A DNA stretch of 64,000 bases from an uncultured Spirochaetaceae bacterium (lineage in GTDB: Bacteria > Spirochaetota > Spirochaetia > Sphaerochaetales > Sphaerochaetaceae). Below, one piece after another: positions 59,583-64,000 of the stretch. A program made the translations under genes and the position numbers. Position 1 is the stretch's first letter. Each line of letters begins with the position of its first letter. The stretch covers positions 62,001-126,000 of the forward strand of contig CALXYM010000005.1 in assembly GCA_944392965.1 (NCBI GenBank). The letters are read 5' to 3'. The notes below the pieces were generated by a model, which worked only from the letters and a program-made list of their open reading frames with translations, was not told where the DNA came from and made no database searches.

Positions 59583-60917
59583 ATGATTGTCAAACAGAGT
59601 ACGAAGGCATTAGAAAACTCTCAGCTTGCTCTCACGATCACGGTATCAAGCGCAAGCATCGAGGAAGCATATCAGAACAGGCTGAAAAAATACCAAGCAG
59701 AGCTTCAGATTCCTGGATTCAGAAAGGGAAAGACTCCTGTAAGCGTTATCGAGAACAAATATGGTGATTCCATCAGGGAAGAGAGCACGTTCGCCAGCTT
59801 GGAAGATGCCCTTGAAGAAGCCTACAAGACGATGGATGATAAGGATAAGCCACTTCCATACTCCACTCCCGCATTACAGGATGAGGAAGCTCTCCTGCCA
59901 TTCAAGAAGGGAGAGGACGTCACATTCACGGTCCATTATGATGTAAGACCACAGGTAGAGGTGGAGAATTACAAGGGAAGAGAGATCGAGGTCGATGCCG
60001 TCGAGGTATCTGAGCAGGATGTCGATGATGAGATCCAGAAACTGAGAGAGCAGAATGCGATCGTTAAGACAAAGGACGGAGCACTCGAGAAAGGTGATAT
60101 CGCAACGATTGATTATGTCGAGATAGATGAGAACGGTGAAGAGATTAAGTCTACAGAGAGGAAAGGTTTCACCTTCACCCTTGGCTCAGGCTATAACTAC
60201 TACATGATCGATGATGACATCCTCGGCATGAAGAAGGGAGATGAGAAGATCATCGAGAAAACATACAAGGAAGATGAGACATCACCTCTTGCGGGAAAGA
60301 ACGTGAAGCTCAAGGTAAAAATCAATGAGGTAAAACTCAGAGAGCTGCCTGAGGTCGATGATGAGTTCGCACAGGATGTAAAAGAGGAATACAAGAGCGT
60401 TGCCGACCTGAGAAAAGCAACAAGAGAGAAGCTCGAGAAGGAAGTCGATGACGCATTGAAAAACATCAAGGTCAACAGTCTTATGGACAAGCTCGTAGAG
60501 GAGACGAAGTTCTCTGTTCCAGAGTCCATGATAAAGACACAGCTTGAGCAGGCATGGAGGAACTTCATCCAGCAGTCAGGCCTTGATGAGAAGACTTTCA
60601 ACAAGTTCATGGAGATGCAGAGCCAGAGTAAGGATCAGATCCTCACAGAGTGGAGACCAAGTGCTGAAAAGGAGCTCAGAGAGCAGCTTATCCTTGATGC
60701 TATAAAGAATAAGGAAAATTTTGAACTTGATGAGGAAGAGTTCAAGAAAGCCTGCGATGAGCAGCTGAAGAACATCCCTGAAGAGAACAAGGAATTCTAT
60801 AAGGAGATGATCAAGGACGACATGCAGTTCGCAAAGGTTGTCCCGTTCCTTCTCGAGAACAACACGTTCAAGGAAGGAAAGGAGAAGAAGAGCTACAAGG
60901 AGTTCTTCAACAAATAA
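59583..60917 (+). CDS. tig: Trigger factor (ribosome-associated chaperone, PPIase)
   Basis: 444 residues, full length. The ribosome-binding region has the signature FRKGKTPVSVIENKYGD (about residues 46-62). A FKBP-like middle domain (about 150-245) has KGDIATIDYVEIDENGEEI and GFTFTLGSGYNYYMIDDDILG, with the KGDEKIIEKTY strand. A long helical C-terminal arm domain follows. It binds nascent chains at the ribosome exit and speeds proline isomerisation. It precedes clpP and clpX, the standard order in bacteria. AAGGACAG lies before the ATG and a hairpin follows the stop. Confidence 0.95.
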   Translation: MIVKQSTKALENSQLALTITVSSASIEEAYQNRLKKYQAELQIPGFRKGKTPVSVIENKYGDSIREESTFASLEDALEEAYKTMDDKDKPLPYSTPALQDEEALLPFKKGEDVTFTVHYDVRPQVEVENYKGREIEVDAVEVSEQDVDDEIQKLREQNAIVKTKDGALEKGDIATIDYVEIDENGEEIKSTERKGFTFTLGSGYNYYMIDDDILGMKKGDEKIIEKTYKEDETSPLAGKNVKLKVKINEVKLRELPEVDDEFAQDVKEEYKSVADLRKATREKLEKEVDDALKNIKVNSLMDKLVEETKFSVPESMIKTQLEQAWRNFIQQSGLDEKTFNKFMEMQSQSKDQILTEWRPSAEKELREQLILDAIKNKENFELDEEEFKKACDEQLKNIPEENKEFYKEMIKDDMQFAKVVPFLLENNTFKEGKEKKSYKEFFNK

Positions 60918-60944
60918 CATTGTTTCAGTTATGTAAGACCATTC

Positions 60945-60967
60945 AATCGGAGGTTTTTCCTCCGATT
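60945..60967 (+). terminator. Hairpin between tig and clpP
   Basis: AATCGGAGG (60945-60953) and CCTCCGATT (60959-60967) form a 9-bp stem with a TTTTT loop. No T tract follows, so it may act as an attenuator or RNA-processing site rather than a full stop. Confidence 0.55.
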
Positions 60968-60996
60968 TGTAATTGTTGAACCTTTCAGGAGTATTG

Positions 60997-61596
60997 ATGA
61001 AGGAAAAAATGCACAATCTCGTCCCCTACGTCGTCGAACAGTCGGGTGCGGGAGAAAGACAATATGACATATTCTCTCGCCTTTTGAAGGACAGGATAAT
61101 CTTTGTTGACGGGGAGATAAACGATTCTACCGCAGACCTCGTAGTCGCACAGTTACTATTTCTAGAAGGTGAGAATCCTGAAAAGGAGATAAACATGTAC
61201 ATCAACAGCCCGGGTGGAAGCGTGACTGCAGGGCTTGCGATTTACGATACGATGCAGTATGTCTCCTGCCCTATCAGGACGCTCTGCATGGGACAGGCAT
61301 GCTCAATGGCAAGCATCATCCTCGCTGCGGGAAGCAAAGGAAAAAGAAGCATCCTTCCAAATGCAAGGGTGATGATCCATCAGCCATATGGAGGAGCTGA
61401 GGGACAGGCAAGTGATATCATAGTCGCAAACAGGGAGTTGCAGAGGATAAAAGATGTTACTACGAAGATCCTCAGTAAGCACACGGGAAAAAATATTGAT
61501 GATATTCTGAAAGATATCGAGAGGGATTATTACATGGATGCGAATGAGGCCCTTGAATACGGTATCGTTGATTTTGTAGTGGAAGAAAGAAAATAA
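60997..61596 (+). CDS. clpP: ATP-dependent Clp protease proteolytic subunit
   Basis: 199 residues from the ATG at 60997, preceded by CAGGAG; an upstream in-frame start at 60973 has no signal. The catalytic triad is complete: S103 in [10 protein letters not shown]128 in MIHQPYGG and D177 in IERDYY. The [18 protein letters not shown] handle region is conserved. Fourteen subunits form the barrel that degrades unfolded proteins fed by ClpX. The stop TAA shares its last base with the clpX ATG, so translation is coupled. Confidence 0.97.
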   Translation: MKEKMHNLVPYVVEQSGAGERQYDIFSRLLKDRIIFVDGEINDSTADLVVAQLLFLEGENPEKEINMYINSPGGSVTAGLAIYDTMQYVSCPIRTLCMGQACSMASIILAAGSKGKRSILPNARVMIHQPYGGAEGQASDIIVANRELQRIKDVTTKILSKHTGKNIDDILKDIERDYYMDANEALEYGIVDFVVEERK

Positions 61597-62849
61597 TGGC
61601 TAGAGTTAGATATTGTTCCTTCTGTGGAAGGAGTGCGGAGGAAGCAGGACAGCTTATCACAGCCAGCGGGGTTGCGATCTGTCATGATTGTGCCGCTACA
61701 TGCATGGACATGTTCAATAACCAGCAGACAAGAAGCGAAGGCTCGTCCGATCTGAGAGAAATCCCTACTCCGAAAGAAATCAAGGAGTATCTTGATGATT
61801 ATGTAATCGGACAGGATCAGGCGAAACGTGTTCTCTCGGTTGCAGTATATAACCATTATAAACGTGTCCTAAACAAGGACAAGATAGAAAAAGAAGGAGT
61901 TGAGCTCGACAAGTCGAACATCCTCCTCATCGGTCCTACGGGAACGGGTAAGACGCTCCTTGCAAGGACGCTTGCGAAGAAGCTGAGCGTACCTTTTGCA
62001 ATCGCGGATGCCACTACCCTCACAGAGGCCGGATATGTCGGTGAGGATGTCGAGAATATCCTTCTCAAGCTCATCGATGCCGCAGATTACAACATAGAGA
62101 AGGCTCAGAAGGGAATCATCTTCATCGATGAGATAGATAAGATTGCAAAGAAAGGGGAAAACGTATCTATCACCCGTGATGTCTCTGGAGAAGGTGTCCA
62201 GCAGGCACTTTTAAAGATCATAGAGGGGACAGTAGCCTCAGTTCCTCCTCAGGGGGGAAGAAAGCACCCTAATCAGGAGATGATAAAGATCAACACACGG
62301 GATATCCTCTTTATCTGCGGAGGAGCGTTCGTCGGCCTTGACAAGGTCATCGAGAGGAGAACAGCGACCTCGACATTTGGTTTTGGAACGACGGTGGCAA
62401 AGAAGAGCTCTGCAGAACTGAAGGAGATATATGCGGAACTACACCCCGATGATCTTGTAAAATTCGGACTAATACCGGAATTCATCGGTAGACTGCCGAT
62501 ACACGTCACCTTGGATGATCTGGGGGTCGAAGATCTCAAAAGGATCATTACAGAGCCGAAAAATTCAATCATCAAGCAGTATCAAGCATCATTCAAACTA
62601 GATGGTATCGATCTGGAGTTCACCGATGACGCAGTCTCTGCGATTGCGGAAAAAGCATATAGCCAGAAGACAGGAGCAAGAGGATTAAGAAGCATAGTTG
62701 AGAATCTGATGCTTGACATCTCGTATGACCTGCCTTCGATTGAAAACGTGGATAAAGTGATCGTCTCAAGAGAGAATGTTGAGAAGAACACCCGCCCCAC
62801 AGTTCTGATAAACGGACATGAAGAGAAACTTATTCCATCCAGTCTCTGA
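61596..62849 (+). CDS. clpX: ATP-dependent Clp protease ATP-binding subunit ClpX
   Basis: 417 residues. The N-terminal zinc domain has C7, C10, C29 and C32. Walker A is GPTGTGKT (113-120), Walker B is [11 protein letters not shown], and the sensor region [14 protein letters not shown] is typical of the C-terminal domain. It unfolds tagged proteins and passes them into ClpP. It overlaps nrnA downstream by 32 bp. It is full length, with all motifs present. Confidence 0.97.
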   Translation: MARVRYCSFCGRSAEEAGQLITASGVAICHDCAATCMDMFNNQQTRSEGSSDLREIPTPKEIKEYLDDYVIGQDQAKRVLSVAVYNHYKRVLNKDKIEKEGVELDKSNILLIGPTGTGKTLLARTLAKKLSVPFAIADATTLTEAGYVGEDVENILLKLIDAADYNIEKAQKGIIFIDEIDKIAKKGENVSITRDVSGEGVQQALLKIIEGTVASVPPQGGRKHPNQEMIKINTRDILFICGGAFVGLDKVIERRTATSTFGFGTTVAKKSSAELKEIYAELHPDDLVKFGLIPEFIGRLPIHVTLDDLGVEDLKRIITEPKNSIIKQYQASFKLDGIDLEFTDDAVSAIAEKAYSQKTGARGLRSIVENLMLDISYDLPSIENVDKVIVSRENVEKNTRPTVLINGHEEKLIPSSL

Positions 62850-63801
62850 TGCCATCCTAAATGCGATAAGAGAAAGCAGTGAGATAGCGGTAATCTCTCA
62901 TGTGAATCCGGACGGGGATGCAATCTTCTCCTCCCTTGCGATGGAAAGCATCCTCTCTCAGCTTGGCAAGAAGGTCCATCTTTTGAATGATGGGCCTTTT
63001 AAGCGCAGGGAGATAATGGACTATGAAAGCCGCTTTACCAGCATCGTAAGCGATAAGCTGAAAAATTCCTCTCCCCTTGTAATGATTCTTGACTGTTCCA
63101 CAGAGGACAGACCTGGAGAAGTCTATCAGAGTCTCAAGGGGAATAAGACCATCGTGATCGATCATCATGCATCAGGCAGGCCTTTCTATGAGGAGAAGCT
63201 CTCTTACATATCCCCACTCTCCCCTTCTACAACACTTCTCGTCGATGAGGTGAGGAAAGCACTCTCTGTGCCCTTGGACAGGAATACTGCTGAATACCTG
63301 ATGCTAGGGTTCTTAACCGACACGGGATTCTTCCATTTCATTTCAGACATTCAGGCACCTGAGAGCTTTGAAAAGGTATCATCGTTTGTCGAGACGGGAG
63401 TAAATCCATATGAGCTTTATGACAGGCTCCATGACGGAAGGAAATTTAATGACGTGAAGCTTTCTGGCAGGATAATCGGAGAAGCTGAGTCATGTCTCGA
63501 GGGTAAGGTCATAATAGCCTATGAAAAGAAAGAATATGAGTCCAGTGAGAGGCCTGGGGATACGGTCTATCCAGCACTCCTTGAATGTGAAGGCGTCAAG
63601 GTTGTTGTCCTGATAAAGGAAAGAGAGGATGGAATCGAATTTGGTTTCAGAGCAAAAAGAGATAAGGGAGTCGATGTCGGCAGACTCGCATCAGATCTTT
63701 CAGGAGGAGGGCACTCGCTTGCTGCAGGAGCAACGGTGAAGGGGCTCAAAATAGAGGAAGCGAAACCGTTCATCCTAGATAGACTCATTCCTCTTGTTTA
63801 A
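62818..63801 (+). CDS. nrnA: DHH/DHHA1 phosphoesterase (NrnA-type oligoribonuclease/pAp phosphatase)
   Basis: 327 residues. The metal site is built by [10 protein letters not shown] (H28, D32, D34), LDCSTED (D92) and [11 protein letters not shown] (D115, H116, H117). The DHHA1 substrate-binding part near the end has [13 protein letters not shown]. Such enzymes degrade nano-RNA or 3'-phosphoadenosine 5'-phosphate. It starts inside the end of clpX (32-bp overlap) and is therefore probably translated together with it. The related cyclic-di-AMP phosphodiesterases have extra domains that are absent here. Confidence 0.88.
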   Translation: MKRNLFHPVSDAILNAIRESSEIAVISHVNPDGDAIFSSLAMESILSQLGKKVHLLNDGPFKRREIMDYESRFTSIVSDKLKNSSPLVMILDCSTEDRPGEVYQSLKGNKTIVIDHHASGRPFYEEKLSYISPLSPSTTLLVDEVRKALSVPLDRNTAEYLMLGFLTDTGFFHFISDIQAPESFEKVSSFVETGVNPYELYDRLHDGRKFNDVKLSGRIIGEAESCLEGKVIIAYEKKEYESSERPGDTVYPALLECEGVKVVVLIKEREDGIEFGFRAKRDKGVDVGRLASDLSGGGHSLAAGATVKGLKIEEAKPFILDRLIPLV

Positions 63802-63865
63802 CTAATTTCATAATTCATATTTATTTATTTTTACATCTTATACTTTTTTACATTCTTTCCACCTT

Positions 63866-63887
63866 CCTTGCTGAAAAAAAAGCAAGG
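63866..63887 (+). promoter_or_regulatory. Hairpin covering the ribosome binding site of the next gene
   Basis: CCTTGCT (63866-63872) and AGCAAGG (63881-63887) close an A-rich loop; outer CCAC/GTGG extends the stem across an internal loop. The SD AAGGAG of the gene at 63897 lies in the 3' arm, so translation would depend on opening this hairpin. Confidence 0.6.
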
Positions 63888-63896
63888 AGCGTGGAA

Positions 63897-64000
63897 ATGG
63901 AAGATATCTTTTCACAGAATACGGATTCAACACTTACTAATACCGTACTCTTATATAACTCAATGCAGGATGGGGAAGAAAAACGGAGAATTGAAAAGGA
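63897..64000 (+). CDS. Unknown protein, N-terminal part
   Basis: The ATG at 63897 is preceded by AAGGAG. The frame stays open to the right edge (34 codons), starting MEDIFSQNTDSTLTNTVLL and continuing with a charged helical stretch (DGEEKRRIEK). There is too little to assign a family. The leader region holds a hairpin that includes the ribosome binding site. Confidence 0.6.
   Translation, partial: MEDIFSQNTDSTLTNTVLLYNSMQDGEEKRRIEK

Overview
The window looks like the chromosome of an anaerobic, host-associated spirochaete, possibly a Sphaerochaeta- or Treponema-like lineage. This is inferred from gene content only: many short SD-led genes, a long operon of lipoproteins with Ig/FN3-like domains plus outer-membrane proteins, a flavodiiron protein, a tRNA without an encoded CCA, and a mix of housekeeping and recently disturbed accessory DNA. 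No rRNA or other species marker is present.

Layout. 1-5.1 kb: edge of a cytidylate-kinase-like gene, a flavodiiron protein, the 1,3-diaminopropane pathway pair dat-ddc, and a small HTH protein. 5.1-7.0 kb and 22.3-24.1 kb hold two apparently identical group II (probably IIC) introns, each directly 3' of a stem-loop and each carrying the same maturase frameshift; copy 2 abuts the tail of a tnpB-like gene. 7.4-13.1 kb is an accessory stretch: a lipoprotein behind a C10 tract, two DUF4143-type ATPases, a Phd/PIN toxin-antitoxin pair, a decayed second copy of that pair, and an unrecognised two-gene unit. 13.1-17.4 kb: a MerR regulator and a heterodimeric ABC exporter. 17.5-21 kb (minus strand): an operon joining a Na+-pump beta subunit, a one-span membrane protein, a duplicated DUF1538 membrane protein and a tandem PII-like protein. 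21-29.9 kb: EamA transporter, CmpB-type membrane protein, PNPOx-like protein, tRNA-Val(GAC), small beta-barrel protein, and a MATE/kinase operon facing its MerR regulator.

29.9-33 kb: a sugar-acid operon (aldolase, tartronate semialdehyde reductase, glycerate kinase). 33.3-44 kb: six co-directional genes for four large or medium lipoproteins, one small lipoprotein and one outer-membrane protein. 44-46.3 kb: an ATPase gene with one nonsense codon, lying between a deleted IclR fragment and the intact IclR gene. 46.4-54.1 kb: nrdA-nrdB, guanine deaminase, a short RecQ-type helicase and galactokinase. 54.1-54.9 kb is mostly gene-free. 54.9-59.5 kb: a sigma-70-family factor, a MATE transporter, isoaspartyl dipeptidase (frameshifted in a C run), a LysR-like regulator and a helical protein. 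59.6-63.8 kb: the conserved tig-clpP-clpX series followed by an NrnA-type DHH phosphoesterase. The next gene starts at the right edge behind a hairpin that covers its ribosome binding site.

The most promising undescribed unit is the OadB / one-span protein / DUF1538 / double-PII operon (17.5-21 kb). Next come the surface lipoprotein operon and the intron pair, with hairpin-targeted insertion and a shared frameshift.
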